From the NCBI RefSeq assembly GCF_001885735.1, contig NZ_JXKG01000012.1, forward strand, positions 1 through 64,000: DNA of 64,000 nucleotides, given 5' to 3'. The position numbers were made by a program, and so were the translations under genes. Under the pieces are notes generated by a model that had not been told where the DNA came from, did not search any database, and saw only the letters and a program-made list of their open reading frames with translations. The stretch comes from Enterococcus canintestini. GTDB taxonomy: Bacteria > Bacillota > Bacilli > Lactobacillales > Enterococcaceae. This document shows, piece after piece, positions 18,254 through 27,111 of this stretch. Numbering within the stretch: the first letter of the stretch is position 1; every line of letters starts with the position of its first letter.

Positions 18254-18300
18254 TAAAAAAACAGGGATGTGACAAGATTTTGGTCACATCCCTGTTTCAT
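18254..18300 (-). terminator. terminator between the ribosomal operon and the ABC-F gene
   Basis: A 15-base stem AAACAGGGATGTGAC/GTCACATCCCTGTTT (18259-18273 with 18283-18297). On the minus strand it is followed by a T-run, so it primarily terminates the ABC-F gene; on the plus strand the T-tract is short. Confidence 0.75.
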
Positions 18301-18312
18301 ATGGTTCATTTT

Positions 18313-20250
18313 CTATTCGTATTCTTCTAACTCAAGACTTAATTCTTCCCATTGTTCTAATAGTTCATTTTGTTTGCTTCTAGCAGCCTCTAATTTTTCA
18401 TTTAATTCTTGTAATTGGACATGATCAGCGAGAATTTCTGGCTTAACCATTTCGGCTTCTAACTGATCAATTGTAGCATCTGTTTGGCTCATGGTTTGTT
18501 CCACGTCGTTGACTTTTCGTTGCAGGCTACGGACGAGCTTTTGTTGCTCTTTACCTTTTTGGAAGTTTTCTTTGCCGGCAGAAATTACAGCCGGCGTATC
18601 ATTTTCTTCTGCTGCTAGTAATGCGGCAATTTCTTCTTCTTCCTTTTTCTTTTCCAAGTAATAATCGTAATCACCTAAGAATAGACGACTGCCTGTAGGG
18701 GAGAGTTCAATTACTTTTGTGGCGATTCGATTGATAAAATAGCGGTCATGAGAGACAAATAGCAATGTACCTTCATAATCAATTAAGGCATTTTCTAAGA
18801 CTTCTTTATTATCGATATCCAAATGGTTTGTTGGTTCATCTAAAATTAGAAAGTTTTCTTCATCCATTGCTAATTTGGCTAAAGCAACTCGAGCTTTTTC
18901 GCCACCACTTAATAAGTTGATTGGTTTGTCGACATCTTCCCCTGAAAAAAGAAAGCTGCCTAAGATATTGCGAATTTCTAATTCTGGTGTAGTAGGATGT
19001 TCATCCCATAGTTCTTGTAAAATCGTTTTGTTACTATTTAAATCTGCTTGTCCTTGATCGTAATAACCGATCGAAACATTGGCACCTAATTGAACTTCAC
19101 CACGAATAAAGGGCAATTGTCCAATAAGAGATTTCAATAGCGTCGATTTGCCAATCCCATTTGGTCCCACTAAAGCAATCGCATCTTGGCGGCGAATATC
19201 TAAATCAACTGGCTGCGCTAAAATTTCATCAGCGCTATATCCAATCGCTGCATCACTTAATTGCAAGACTACATTGCCGGAAACTTTGTCAATGTGAAAG
19301 AGAAAATGAGCAGATTTTTCTGCACCTTGCGGACGATCAAGACGGTCCATTTTTTCTAACTGTTTGCGGCGACTTTGGGCGCGTTTAGTCGTAGAGGCCC
19401 GCACTAAATTGCGGGCGACAAAATCTTCTAGTTTATTGATTTCTTGCTGTTGTTTTTCGTAAGCTTTCCATTCACTAGCCAGTTGTGCGGCTTTTAAGTC
19501 CAAATAACGGCTATAATTTCCTTTGTAATGGGTCATTTTATGGCGGCTTAACTCATAGATTTCATTGGTTACTTTATCTAAAAAGTAGCGGTCATGGGAA
19601 ACAATTAAAAGCGCACCACTGTAATTTTGTAAATAATTTTCTAGCCAACTTAGTGTTTCAATATCTAAGTGGTTGGTGGGCTCATCCAAAATTAAAATGT
19701 CGGGTTTTTGTAATAACATTCTTGCTAGCGCTAAACGGGTTTTTTGTCCCCCGGAGAGATTGTTAATTTTTTGCTGATAAAAACTTTCATCAAATTGAAA
19801 GCCGTGTAAGACAGACCTAATCTCATTTTCGTAACCATAGCCATTTATATCGGCAAAATCATGTTGTAATTTATCATATTCTTTTAAAATACTTTCATAA
19901 TCACTACTAGTTTCATTACTCTTGGAAATTTTAATTTCTAAAGTGCGCATCCGCTGTTCCATTTGCCGCACTTTATCAAAAGCAGCTAGCATTTCATCCC
20001 ATACCGTTGCATCTGAAGAAAGACCAGTATCTTGGGCTAAATAACCCAATGTAGCTGTTTTATTTTTGGCAATTGTCCCTTCATCCGGAGCTTCAATTCC
20101 AGCGATTATTTTTAATAAGGTTGATTTACCGGCGCCATTACGGCCAACTAAGCCAATCCGGGCTTTAGTAGCAATCTCTAAATGTATGTTACGAAATAAA
20201 ACGTCTGCACCAAAAAGACGGGCGATTTGATTTGCTTGTAATAATATCAT
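18313..20250 (-). CDS. ydiF: ABC-F family ATPase, YdiF-like
   Basis: 645 residues with two ABC domains and no membrane segment. First domain: Walker A GLVGRNGAGKST, signature LSGGQKTRLALA, Walker B ILILDEPTNHLD. Second: GPNGIGKST, LSGGEKARVALA, FLILDEPTNHLD. Between them is the ABC-F linker with conserved basic residues (RASTTKRAQSRRKQLEKMDR), and the C-terminus is a coiled coil (residues about 565-640). ABC-F proteins act on the ribosome in translation rather than transport. Its position divergent from rex matches ydiF in Bacillus. The N-terminal ATG has the expected site upstream. Confidence 0.92.
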   Translation of the reverse strand: MILLQANQIARLFGADVLFRNIHLEIATKARIGLVGRNGAGKSTLLKIIAGIEAPDEGTIAKNKTATLGYLAQDTGLSSDATVWDEMLAAFDKVRQMEQRMRTLEIKISKSNETSSDYESILKEYDKLQHDFADINGYGYENEIRSVLHGFQFDESFYQQKINNLSGGQKTRLALARMLLQKPDILILDEPTNHLDIETLSWLENYLQNYSGALLIVSHDRYFLDKVTNEIYELSRHKMTHYKGNYSRYLDLKAAQLASEWKAYEKQQQEINKLEDFVARNLVRASTTKRAQSRRKQLEKMDRLDRPQGAEKSAHFLFHIDKVSGNVVLQLSDAAIGYSADEILAQPVDLDIRRQDAIALVGPNGIGKSTLLKSLIGQLPFIRGEVQLGANVSIGYYDQGQADLNSNKTILQELWDEHPTTPELEIRNILGSFLFSGEDVDKPINLLSGGEKARVALAKLAMDEENFLILDEPTNHLDIDNKEVLENALIDYEGTLLFVSHDRYFINRIATKVIELSPTGSRLFLGDYDYYLEKKKEEEEIAALLAAEENDTPAVISAGKENFQKGKEQQKLVRSLQRKVNDVEQTMSQTDATIDQLEAEMVKPEILADHVQLQELNEKLEAARSKQNELLEQWEELSLELEEYE

Positions 20251-20469
20251 GGTTAATCTTCCTTTAAATGAATTCTCTCATTTGCGTAATTTCACAAATT
20301 TTAATAGATATCGTATCTAATAAGATAGTAGAAATTTAGCATATCAACTGTAGTCTATCATAATTTTCCTACTAGTGTATATTGTCCTCTGTTATAAAAA
20401 TAAAAATTCACAAATTTATGAGCAGAGAAATTGCATTTCCCCAGTCACCCTGTTATGATTTGTCAGTAA

Positions 20470-20489
20470 ATTACGTGAAAAATTCACAA
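20470..20489. promoter_or_regulatory. possible Rex operator before rex
   Basis: TACGTGAAAAATTCACAAAT resembles the Rex site TTGTGAA-N4-TTCACAA, with a perfect right half-site but one base less spacing. It lies 16 bases before the rex start, where autoregulation would act. The spacing defect makes this tentative. Confidence 0.35.
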
Positions 20490-20504
20490 ATGGAGGCGTA
20501 CACG

Positions 20505-21140
20505 TTGAAAGATCATCACATTCCAAAGGCAACAGCAAAGCGTTTGCCCTTATACTACCGTTATTTGCGGATTTTAAATAATGCTGGAAAACAAAAAGTT
20601 TCTTCAACAGAACTAAGTGAAGCCGTTCAAGTGGATAGTGCTACTATTCGCCGCGACTTTTCATATTTTGGAGAATTAGGAAAAAGAGGCTATGGTTATG
20701 ATGTGGAAGCATTGATGAATTTCTTTGCCAAAACATTAAATGAAGACCACATGACCAATGTCGCATTAGTTGGGGTCGGGAATTTAGGAACTGCCCTTTT
20801 AAAATATAAATTTCATCAAAGTAATAGCATTCGGGTGAGCGCGGCTTTTGATGCAGATGAAAATATTACTGGTCGCATTATTGACGGTGTACCTGTTTAT
20901 GCCATGAAAGATATGGTAGAACAAATTAAAATTCAAGAAATCGATATTGCGATTTTAACTGTACCGGCTGAATTTGCCCAAGGTATCGTAGATGAATTAG
21001 TTGGAGCGGGTATTAAGGGAATCTTGAACTTTACCCCAGCACGTCTGAATGCTCCCAAAAGCATTTTAATTCAAAATGTTGATTTAACAAATGAATTACA
21101 AACTTTAATTTACTTCCTACATTCACAAGATGAAAAATAA
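20505..21140 (+). CDS. rex: redox-sensing transcriptional repressor Rex
   Basis: 211 residues. The N-terminal winged helix ([39 protein letters not shown]) and [14 protein letters not shown] are diagnostic. The Rossmann domain follows, with [13 protein letters not shown] binding NADH/NAD. Rex represses fermentation and anaerobic genes and releases DNA when NADH rises. TTG 20505 was chosen because GGAGG lies eight bases upstream and the resulting length fits the family; upstream in-frame starts would add non-homologous residues. Confidence 0.94.
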   Translation: MKDHHIPKATAKRLPLYYRYLRILNNAGKQKVSSTELSEAVQVDSATIRRDFSYFGELGKRGYGYDVEALMNFFAKTLNEDHMTNVALVGVGNLGTALLKYKFHQSNSIRVSAAFDADENITGRIIDGVPVYAMKDMVEQIKIQEIDIAILTVPAEFAQGIVDELVGAGIKGILNFTPARLNAPKSILIQNVDLTNELQTLIYFLHSQDEK

Positions 21141-21144
21141 AAAG

Positions 21145-21232
21145 AAAGACTGGAACTGAAATTGTAGTGATTTAATAAGTTAGACTAAAATCTAGCTTAT
21201 TTTATCACTACAAAAGTTCCGGTCTTTTTTTT
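21145..21232 (+). terminator. long hairpin terminator after rex
   Basis: An extended two-part stem: AAGACTGGAACT against AGTTCCGGTCTT outside, and TGTAGTGAT..AATAAG against CTTATT..ATCACTACA inside, then eight T. The outer stem is sufficient for rho-independent termination. Confidence 0.8.
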
Positions 21233-21261
21233 GTGGTTAAAATTAAAGAAAAGTAAAAGCA

Positions 21262-21600
21262 CTAAGAAAAGAGTTCTTCGTAGTTAGGTGTTTCGTCGGA
21301 AAATTCAGTAATAATTTTAGTTAAGGACAGATAATCGATGAAACGAGCCGAACGCGTTAATTCTTTACCATGACTAAGTAAGACAACTAACGGGGCAGTT
21401 AATGCTTGAAAATGACCTGCGACTTCTGGAAACTTGCTACCGTCAAAATGATAAATAGGTACATCTTGTCCAAAACGAGCTTCTAGTTGTGGCTTTACAG
21501 CAACACAAATACTACATCCTGGTTGGGAAATATAGGCAATCGCTAATTTTTCTTGATTTAATTGTTGTAAGTCTTGATTAAAATTTGTGACCTGAATCAT
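21262..21600 (-). CDS. thioredoxin-like protein
   Basis: 112 residues. A CxxC-type motif in YISQPGCSICVAVKPQLEAR (CSIC) with a thioredoxin fold and cis-Pro region (LTAPLVVLLSHGKE). Probably a cytoplasmic thiol-disulfide protein. ATG 21600 is preferred because aggtgaacg lies upstream; an open frame continues 56 codons further but looks non-coding. It is a single gene, convergent with rex. Confidence 0.8.
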   Translation of the reverse strand: MIQVTNFNQDLQQLNQEKLAIAYISQPGCSICVAVKPQLEARFGQDVPIYHFDGSKFPEVAGHFQALTAPLVVLLSHGKELTRSARFIDYLSLTKIITEFSDETPNYEELFS

Positions 21601-21872
21601 ATCGTTCACCTGCTTTTTATTCAATTTCAACTTTAATTTAAGATTTTGGTCAATAAAAGTCAAATAAACTGTCTGCTCCTTTTCAAAAAGTAAATGAAAG
21701 ATTAATTTTTTTATCTCTAGCTTGTGGGTTTTAGTAAAAAAGCGTATATTAAGGCGACGAAAAAACAAAATAAAAAAATATTTTCTTATCTTAATCCTTT
21801 TGCTAAAGGATTTTTATTGTGATGAAAAAACAAATCTGATGACTAGATTTAAATGAATAAAAGGAGTTTTTT

Positions 21873-22817
21873 ATGTTTAATCATTTACCTGATTCGATTT
21901 TACAAATGAGCATGATATTTTTATCGATTGTGATTGAAGCTTTACCTTTTGTATTATTGGGCTGTATTATTTCTGGGGCACTTTATGTGTTTTTGACACC
22001 GGAAAGAGTGCAAAGGTTATTGCCCCAAAATAAATTAGCTTCTATTATAGTGGGCTGTGTGTTGGGCTTTTTCTTTCCTTCTTGTGAATGTGGCATTGTG
22101 CCGATTGTTAATCAATTTGTGCGTAAGGGAGTACCAAATCACACTGCTTTTGCCTTTATGTTAACGGCTCCTATTATTAATCCAATTGTGATATTTTCCA
22201 CGTTTATTGCATTTGGCAATTCGATGCAATTTGCTTTTTTACGGGTAATAGGAAGCTTAATGGTAGCACTAGTGATTGGTGTATGGTTGGCTTACTTTAA
22301 TCAACGGAGCATTATTAAAGATGCGACTTTACAACAAGCGGTTATGAACGTGAAACATTCGCATCACCATCATTTATCCGCAGAACAAGAACATTACGAA
22401 AAAACAAAAAAGAGTTTTTTTCAACAAGTCGGACATGTTTTAGAACATAGTGTTGATGAATTTTTTGACACTGGGCGCTATTTAATGATTGGTGGCCTAT
22501 TGGCTGCAGCAATGCAAACTTATTTACCAACTGGTGTAATGTTGACATTAGGCTCAAATAAAGTTTTAGCCGTTTTTGTGATGCTATTTTTAGCATTGGC
22601 AATGTCATTATGTTCAGAAGCAGATGCCTTTATTGGGTCTTCTTTGTTAAGTTTATTTGGTACTGGACCAGTAGTGGGCTTTTTAGTTTTTGGTCCCATG
22701 GTCGATATAAAAAATCTGTTAATGATGAAACGTTACTTTAGCGGCAGATTCATCGTCAGTTTAGTAGCGATTATTGTCGTTTGTGTAACAGGTTATGCAT
22801 TGGTGGTGTCATTATGA
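21873..22817 (+). CDS. predicted permease, YcgR/DUF318 type
   Basis: 314 residues, about eight membrane helices. Family motifs FFFPSCECGIVPIVNQFVRK and LTAPIINPIVIFSTF, and a second SLCSEADAFIGSSL. A cytoplasmic His-rich loop (HSHHHHLSAEQEH, about 170-182) suggests metal contact. Its stop overlaps the start of a TIGR03943/YcgQ-type partner (ATGA). In Bacillus the ycgRQ pair has been linked with zinc limitation. No Zur-like box was seen upstream here, so regulation is open. Confidence 0.82.
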   Translation: MFNHLPDSILQMSMIFLSIVIEALPFVLLGCIISGALYVFLTPERVQRLLPQNKLASIIVGCVLGFFFPSCECGIVPIVNQFVRKGVPNHTAFAFMLTAPIINPIVIFSTFIAFGNSMQFAFLRVIGSLMVALVIGVWLAYFNQRSIIKDATLQQAVMNVKHSHHHHLSAEQEHYEKTKKSFFQQVGHVLEHSVDEFFDTGRYLMIGGLLAAAMQTYLPTGVMLTLGSNKVLAVFVMLFLALAMSLCSEADAFIGSSLLSLFGTGPVVGFLVFGPMVDIKNLLMMKRYFSGRFIVSLVAIIVVCVTGYALVVSL

Positions 22818-23659
22818 TTCGATTTTTAATTTTAGGCGGTTATTTTGAATTAATGATGTATTTGCAAGTTAGTGGCAAATTAAATCAATTTATTAACGTT
22901 CATTATCGTTACTTGGCTGTTTTATCGATGGTCTTATCTTTGCTACTAGCAATGGTGCAATTAGTTTTATGGGTGAAAGCAGATGGTAAATCAAAAGAAC
23001 ACCATCATGAAGAGGGCATGGAACATGAACATGGGTTGAAAAAAAGATACCAACGCGTGATTGCGTACGTTTTATTAGCACTACCGGTGATTGTTGGGAC
23101 TTTTTTCCCAGTGGTAAGTCTGGATACAACAATTGTGCAAGCAAAAGGGTTTCAATTTCCCATTAGTAAAGAGTCTGTAGGAGATCCCCAAATGCAGACA
23201 CAATATCTCCAACCCAACACAAGTATGTATTACAATAAGACTGAGTATCAAAAACAAATGGATAAACTGATGAAAAAATATGATCAAGCCGGTACATTAG
23301 CTGTGACAGAAGAAAATTATTTAGAAGTCATGGAACTAATTTACAACTATCCAAGTTCATTTATTGGACGCAAGATTAGTTTTGATGGTTTCATCTATCA
23401 TGCCAAACAAGACAAACAAGAAGATGATTTTGTTTTCCGTTTTGGAATCATTCATTGCGTAGCTGATTCAGGTGTTTTTGGTCTACGTATTCATTTGCCA
23501 GAAGGAACGGCTTTGAAAAATGATCAATGGGTGCATATTGAAGGGGTTATTCAAAGCAACTTTTATCAACCGTTAAAAAGAGAATTACCAGTGGTACAGA
23601 CAACAAAAACAAGTACGATTACCGCACCGAAAAATCAATATGTTTATCGCTCATTTTAA
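22814..23659 (+). CDS. TIGR03943/YcgQ-type permease partner protein
   Basis: 281 residues. Three or so N-terminal membrane segments, a His-rich loop (HHHEEGMEHEHG, about 73-84), then an extracytoplasmic domain with GFIYHAKQDKQEDDF and FRFGIIHCVADSGVFGLRI-like elements typical of DUF1980. The start overlaps the stop of the permease gene by four bases. The two proteins probably form one membrane complex, possibly for a metal or metal-bound substrate, as suggested by the His clusters in both. Confidence 0.8.
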   Translation: MIRFLILGGYFELMMYLQVSGKLNQFINVHYRYLAVLSMVLSLLLAMVQLVLWVKADGKSKEHHHEEGMEHEHGLKKRYQRVIAYVLLALPVIVGTFFPVVSLDTTIVQAKGFQFPISKESVGDPQMQTQYLQPNTSMYYNKTEYQKQMDKLMKKYDQAGTLAVTEENYLEVMELIYNYPSSFIGRKISFDGFIYHAKQDKQEDDFVFRFGIIHCVADSGVFGLRIHLPEGTALKNDQWVHIEGVIQSNFYQPLKRELPVVQTTKTSTITAPKNQYVYRSF

Positions 23660-23818
23660 GCTCTTTTTTGTAGAAAAAAATGTTAAAATAAGAAGTGGAT
23701 TTCATAAAAAAAACATATTCCTTTGCTAGGATAGGAATTGTAGACGCTTTGTTTGTAGTTTCAGATAAGTTTTAGTAAAATGAAAAGTAGCAATAGTGAG
23801 AAGAAAGAGGTGTTAACT

Positions 23819-24085
23819 GTGGGGTTTACAGATGAAACAGTCCGTTTTGATTTTGACGATAGTCGCAAAAAAGAAGTGAGCGAAACGTTGGCCATTGTTT
23901 ATCGCGCTTTAGAGGAAAAAGGATATAACCCAATTAATCAGATCGTAGGGTATTTACTTTCCGGCGACCCGGCTTATATACCTCGTTATCGTGATGCGCG
24001 TAATTTAATCCGTCGTCATGAAAGAGATGAGATTTTAGAAGTCTTAATTCGTTACTATCTTGGTAACCACGGGATTAGTCTTTAA
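23819..24085 (+). CDS. ireB: IreB, UPF0297 family
   Basis: 88 residues from GTG 23819, which follows aaagaggtg; the frame extends upstream but family members begin at [10 protein letters not shown]. In Enterococcus faecalis IreB is phosphorylated on Thr residues of this N-terminus (both are conserved here) by the Ser/Thr kinase IreK and modulates cephalosporin resistance. The gene precedes ruvX and UPF0473 as in other Firmicutes (yrzL-yrrK-yrzB), and its stop shares a base with the ruvX start. Confidence 0.93.
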   Translation: MGFTDETVRFDFDDSRKKEVSETLAIVYRALEEKGYNPINQIVGYLLSGDPAYIPRYRDARNLIRRHERDEILEVLIRYYLGNHGISL

Positions 24086-24519
24086 TGCGGATTATGGGAT
24101 TAGATGTCGGCTCAAAGACTGTCGGAGTAGCTGTTAGTGATTTATTAGGTTGGACTGCCCAAGGAGTGGAGATTATCCGCATTGATGAAGCCCAAGGAGA
24201 ATTTGGTTTTGACCGAATAAAAGAGCTGGTAGCAGAATACGAAGTGACACAATTTGTGGTCGGCTTACCAAAGAATATGAACAATACTATCGGCCCACGT
24301 GCCGAAGCGTCACAGGCGTATGGTAAAAAATTGGAAGAGCTTTTTCATCTACCTGTTTTTTATCAAGATGAACGCCTAACAACAGTTCAAGCAGAGCGCA
24401 TGTTAGTTGAACAAGCCAATACATCACGTGCTAAGCGCAAAAAGGTAATTGATAAATTAGCCGCCGTGATGATTTTGCAAAATTATTTAGATCGCAGCGA
24501 TACCAAGTCGCCTTTATAG
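24085..24519 (+). CDS. ruvX: Holliday junction resolvase-like protein RuvX/YqgF
   Basis: 144 residues. [19 protein letters not shown] at the N-terminus, [38 protein letters not shown] and the C-terminal KIDKLAA-like helix are diagnostic of the RNase H-fold YqgF family, with acidic residues in DVGS and DERLTT. It is implicated in pre-16S rRNA processing or recombination. Start overlaps the ireB stop. Confidence 0.93.
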   Translation: MRIMGLDVGSKTVGVAVSDLLGWTAQGVEIIRIDEAQGEFGFDRIKELVAEYEVTQFVVGLPKNMNNTIGPRAEASQAYGKKLEELFHLPVFYQDERLTTVQAERMLVEQANTSRAKRKKVIDKLAAVMILQNYLDRSDTKSPL

Positions 24520-24534
24520 GAAAGAGGAAAGTAT

Positions 24535-24846
24535 ATGACAGAACATAATCACGACCACAACCACGATCATGAAGGACATGAACACATTACCTTAGTAGAT
24601 GATCAAGGCAATGAAACACTTTACGAAATCTTATTAACCATTGATGGCCAAGAAGAATTTAATCGTAATTACGTTTTATTGTATCCAGCAGGCGCGTCAG
24701 AAGACGAAGATGTTGAATTACAAGCCTATGCTTACATCGAAAATGAAGATGGCACAGAAGGCGAATTAGAACAAATCGAAACAGAAGCAGAATGGGATAT
24801 GATTGAAGAAGTTTTCAATACATTCATGGCTGAAGAAGAAGAATAA
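24535..24846 (+). CDS. UPF0473 (DUF1292) protein; island target gene
   Basis: 103 residues, very acidic, with a His-rich N-terminus ([14 protein letters not shown]) and the DUF1292 core [20 protein letters not shown]. Its C-terminal codons (TFMAEEEE) lie in the attachment core of the downstream island. The island supplies the TAA stop while the displaced chromosomal end at 40422-40450 has the same codons and TAG, so insertion leaves the protein unchanged. Function unknown; conserved partner of ireB and ruvX. Confidence 0.93.
   Translation: MTEHNHDHNHDHEGHEHITLVDDQGNETLYEILLTIDGQEEFNRNYVLLYPAGASEDEDVELQAYAYIENEDGTEGELEQIETEAEWDMIEEVFNTFMAEEEE
24820..24845 (+). repeat. attL core, 26-base direct repeat
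   Basis: Identical to 40422-40447 and containing attcatggctgaagaagaag. It encodes the last residues of UPF0473, and on this side leads into the element-supplied TAA stop. Confidence 0.93.
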
Positions 24847-24855
24847 GATTTTTAG

Positions 24856-24895
24856 AGGGCAGAATCATTAGTATATAGGGATTCTGCCCTTTTTC
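24856..24895 (+). terminator. terminator just inside the left island end
   Basis: An 11-base perfect stem AGGGCAGAATC/GATTCTGCCCT (24856-24866 with 24880-24890), then TTTTTCTTCTTTTTT. It replaces the original terminator of the ireB-ruvX-UPF0473 operon after insertion and faces the convergent integrase gene. Confidence 0.85.
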
Positions 24896-24902
24896 TTCTT
24901 TT

Positions 24903-24926
24903 TTGAATGCCAAATTGAATGCCATT
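24903..24926 (+). repeat. integrase arm-type repeats, left end
   Basis: TTGAATGCCA occurs twice in tandem, 12 bases apart, just inside attL. A 23-of-24 identical copy in the same orientation lies near attR at 40301-40324. Paired direct repeats at both ends of an element fit arm-binding sites for the N-terminal domain of its integrase. Binding is inferred. Confidence 0.75.
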
Positions 24927-24932
24927 AGATTA

Positions 24933-26078
24933 TCAGGCATTAAGATGTTGAACAAACTTATCAACAGTTTGTACTTTTGTCTCTTTACTTAGATGACCAT
25001 AAGTATCCATTGTAATTTTGATTGAAGCATGTCTTAGTCGATCTTGTACGTCCTTTAATGATGCACCAGCGTCTAGAAGAAGGCTAGCATGTGTATGCCT
25101 TGTCACATGGATACCTAGAAAGGGAACGCCAGCTCTTTCGGTAATTGTTTGTAACCGTACATAGATAGCATGATGAGTCACGATTTGTTTATAAATACCG
25201 CAAAAAATCATTTCAGGATTGGTTAATCCAATGTGCAACATAAATTCTTTTTGATTTAATTGCCATTTTTTTAGGAAAGACAAGGTAACATCATCAACTG
25301 AAATTGTGGCTGAACTGGTATCTGTTTTCGGTGAAGAGACCTTATAGCCGTGTTTTGTTTGACTGAGAGTTTTGTTGATAGTGACTGTTTTTTCATCGAA
25401 GTTGATGTCATTCCAGTTTAAGGCAAGAGCCTCGCTGATTCGACAACCTGTGTAAAATAAGAAACGCATAAGTGTCTTATCATATTCAGAACGGTATGTT
25501 CCACTCTTTGACTGAAGATACTCAGAAATTTTTTTTACTTCTTCCTTGGTGTAGGCTTTAACCTTTTCTGTGGTTATTTGCTTTTCACGTTTTGGCATCA
25601 TAATATGTGACAATGGATTGTTTGTTATAATGCCAAGATTTATCGCGTATTCAAATACTCTTTTTGCAGTTGAATGCAGTATTCGGTACTGATCTGTTTC
25701 TTTTGCCCATTGATTAATGATTTCTTGTGCCATCCGTACAGTCACTTTATTCACTCTTAGGTCACCATATTTTGGTAGAATCCATTTTCGAAACTTAATT
25801 TCGGTTTTCATGAAGGTTACTTCTTTTACAGTAGTTTTATAAGTGTCCAGCCACAAATCATAAACTTGTTGAAAAGTCTCATTTCCATCTTTTTCGAGAC
25901 CTTTTTGTTCAAAGTCCACTTGCAATTTAGCTAAAGCAAGTTGGGCTTCTTTTTTTGTTTTAAAATTTCTTCGAGTGGTTTTAATGGGTTTACCTGTTAC
26001 TTTGTCAGTTCCCAGATAAGCTTGGAACTTCCATGCTTTATCTCCGTTCTTTTTTTCATATTGATCAAAATTAGCCAT
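24933..26078 (-). CDS. int: tyrosine recombinase of the island
   Basis: 381 residues. AP2-like arm-binding N-terminus (YEKKNGDKAWKFQAYLGTDK), SAM-like core-binding domain (about 65-160) and catalytic domain with Arg in FLFYTGCRISEAL, HVTRHTHASLL supplying His and Arg, LRHASIKITMDTYGHL supplying His and the Tyr nucleophile. It catalyses exchange between the 26-base cores in the UPF0473 gene. It reads toward attL, 86 bases from the core, the usual layout. The ATG is preceded by taggagg. Confidence 0.95.
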   Translation of the reverse strand: MANFDQYEKKNGDKAWKFQAYLGTDKVTGKPIKTTRRNFKTKKEAQLALAKLQVDFEQKGLEKDGNETFQQVYDLWLDTYKTTVKEVTFMKTEIKFRKWILPKYGDLRVNKVTVRMAQEIINQWAKETDQYRILHSTAKRVFEYAINLGIITNNPLSHIMMPKREKQITTEKVKAYTKEEVKKISEYLQSKSGTYRSEYDKTLMRFLFYTGCRISEALALNWNDINFDEKTVTINKTLSQTKHGYKVSSPKTDTSSATISVDDVTLSFLKKWQLNQKEFMLHIGLTNPEMIFCGIYKQIVTHHAIYVRLQTITERAGVPFLGIHVTRHTHASLLLDAGASLKDVQDRLRHASIKITMDTYGHLSKETKVQTVDKFVQHLNA

Positions 26079-26100
26079 TTTAATTTTCCTCCTATTGTGT

Positions 26101-26116
26101 GGGGCACATAGGAAAG
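26101..26116. repeat. 16-base sequence repeated inverted near the other island end
   Basis: GGGGCACATAGGAAAG lies between the integrase and repressor genes and its exact reverse complement is at 40281-40296, just inside the right end. A 16-base match between two such places is unlikely by chance. It may be an excision-factor or integrase site, or a relic of rearrangement. Confidence 0.6.
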
Positions 26117-26129
26117 GAATGAACTTTCG

Positions 26130-26651
26130 TTACTTGTTCTGTTGTGCTTCTTGAATGAAGGCTAAGTCTTTTGCGGTTTTCTCGATTTCTTCAAACGGTA
26201 AGTTGTCAAAGAAGACTGGTTTCATCTCTGGTTTCCCATGACGATCCAAAATCGGATTTCCTTCTTCATCCAAACGTATTTGTGGGGTAAAGAAACGTTC
26301 AATAAAGGCTAGCTTTTCTGCTACCTCATCTATTTCTTTCACTGTATGGCTATTCAAAATTTTCGCCAAAGTAAACAAGTTTTGGACTTTTTGATCGTAT
26401 TCGTCAATGCGATCGAGAATAACCGTTGTTTCGGAGACCGCAATCTCTTTTGGTGAACCAAAGAGCTGAATCGGTGTCGCATGAAAGACCGTCGCAAATT
26501 TTTCCAAGCTCTCAAAGGTCGGGTAACGGATTCCCCGTTCGATATTGGAGATGGTTTGTTTTTGTACACCAATCTTTTCGGCCAATTCCGTTTGGGAAAG
26601 TCCCATTTCTTTTCGTAAACGTGCGACATTGCCGCCAAAGTTTTCTATCAT
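26130..26651 (-). CDS. HTH repressor of the island
   Basis: 173 residues. A Cro/CI-type helix-turn-helix at about 8-62 (LRKEMGLSQTELAEKIGVQK, then QTISNIERGIRYP), and a C-terminal acidic helical part without a recognisable peptidase motif. ATG 26651 follows gaggtgagg. It is divergent from the small HTH gene at 26848, as repressors are from early genes in phages, satellites and mobilizable elements; it likely controls the switch to excision and replication. Confidence 0.88.
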   Translation of the reverse strand: MIENFGGNVARLRKEMGLSQTELAEKIGVQKQTISNIERGIRYPTFESLEKFATVFHATPIQLFGSPKEIAVSETTVILDRIDEYDQKVQNLFTLAKILNSHTVKEIDEVAEKLAFIERFFTPQIRLDEEGNPILDRHGKPEMKPVFFDNLPFEEIEKTAKDLAFIQEAQQNK

Positions 26652-26847
26652 TTTCCTCACCTCGGCTCTATCATAAGCGCTTTCCCTAAAAAATTCAAGC
26701 AAAAAATAAACGAAATAGTATTTCAAGTAAACTTTTTAAATATACTTGACATCTATTTTGAATCGCGGTAGAGTGTACGAAAAGATACTATTTTATTTAT
26801 TTATAGTTCTTTTAGTTTTAAAAAGAAAATATAAGGATGTGAAAAGG

Positions 26848-27111
26848 ATGTCGGTATTGGAACAAGCGCTCCTGGATTGGCAAAAAGATCAGACCAATCA
26901 ATTCTTTGCCCTGTTAGAAACCCGCTTGGAAGAAACACAAACCCAGCAGGATATCGTCAAACAAAAATATTGTGCAGCGCATTTCAATGTGAGTGTTAAT
27001 ACATTGAAAGAATGGGTTCTTCAGGGCTGTCCAGAAATTCGATTGGACTCAGGTATGGTTTTATACAGCATTCAGGCGGTGAGAAGATGGTTATTAACCT
27101 ATCAAAACTAA
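26848..27111 (+). CDS. small excisionase-like DNA-binding protein
   Basis: 87 residues. A MerR/Xis-like winged-helix pattern in CAAHFNVSVNTLKEWVLQGC followed by PEIRLDSGMVLYSIQAVRRW. This matches excisionase and replication-control proteins of integrative elements. ATG 26848 has aaaagg upstream; an earlier in-frame start at 26746 lacks one. First rightward gene facing away from the repressor, followed by a GC-rich noncoding segment and the initiator/relaxase. Confidence 0.72.
   Translation: MSVLEQALLDWQKDQTNQFFALLETRLEETQTQQDIVKQKYCAAHFNVSVNTLKEWVLQGCPEIRLDSGMVLYSIQAVRRWLLTYQN

Noticed and set aside
24535-24600. His-rich start of UPF0473 as a zinc-chaperone domain
   Set aside because: His-rich N-termini vary freely among UPF0473 proteins, and the gene has no Zur-like box; the run alone is not evidence of function.
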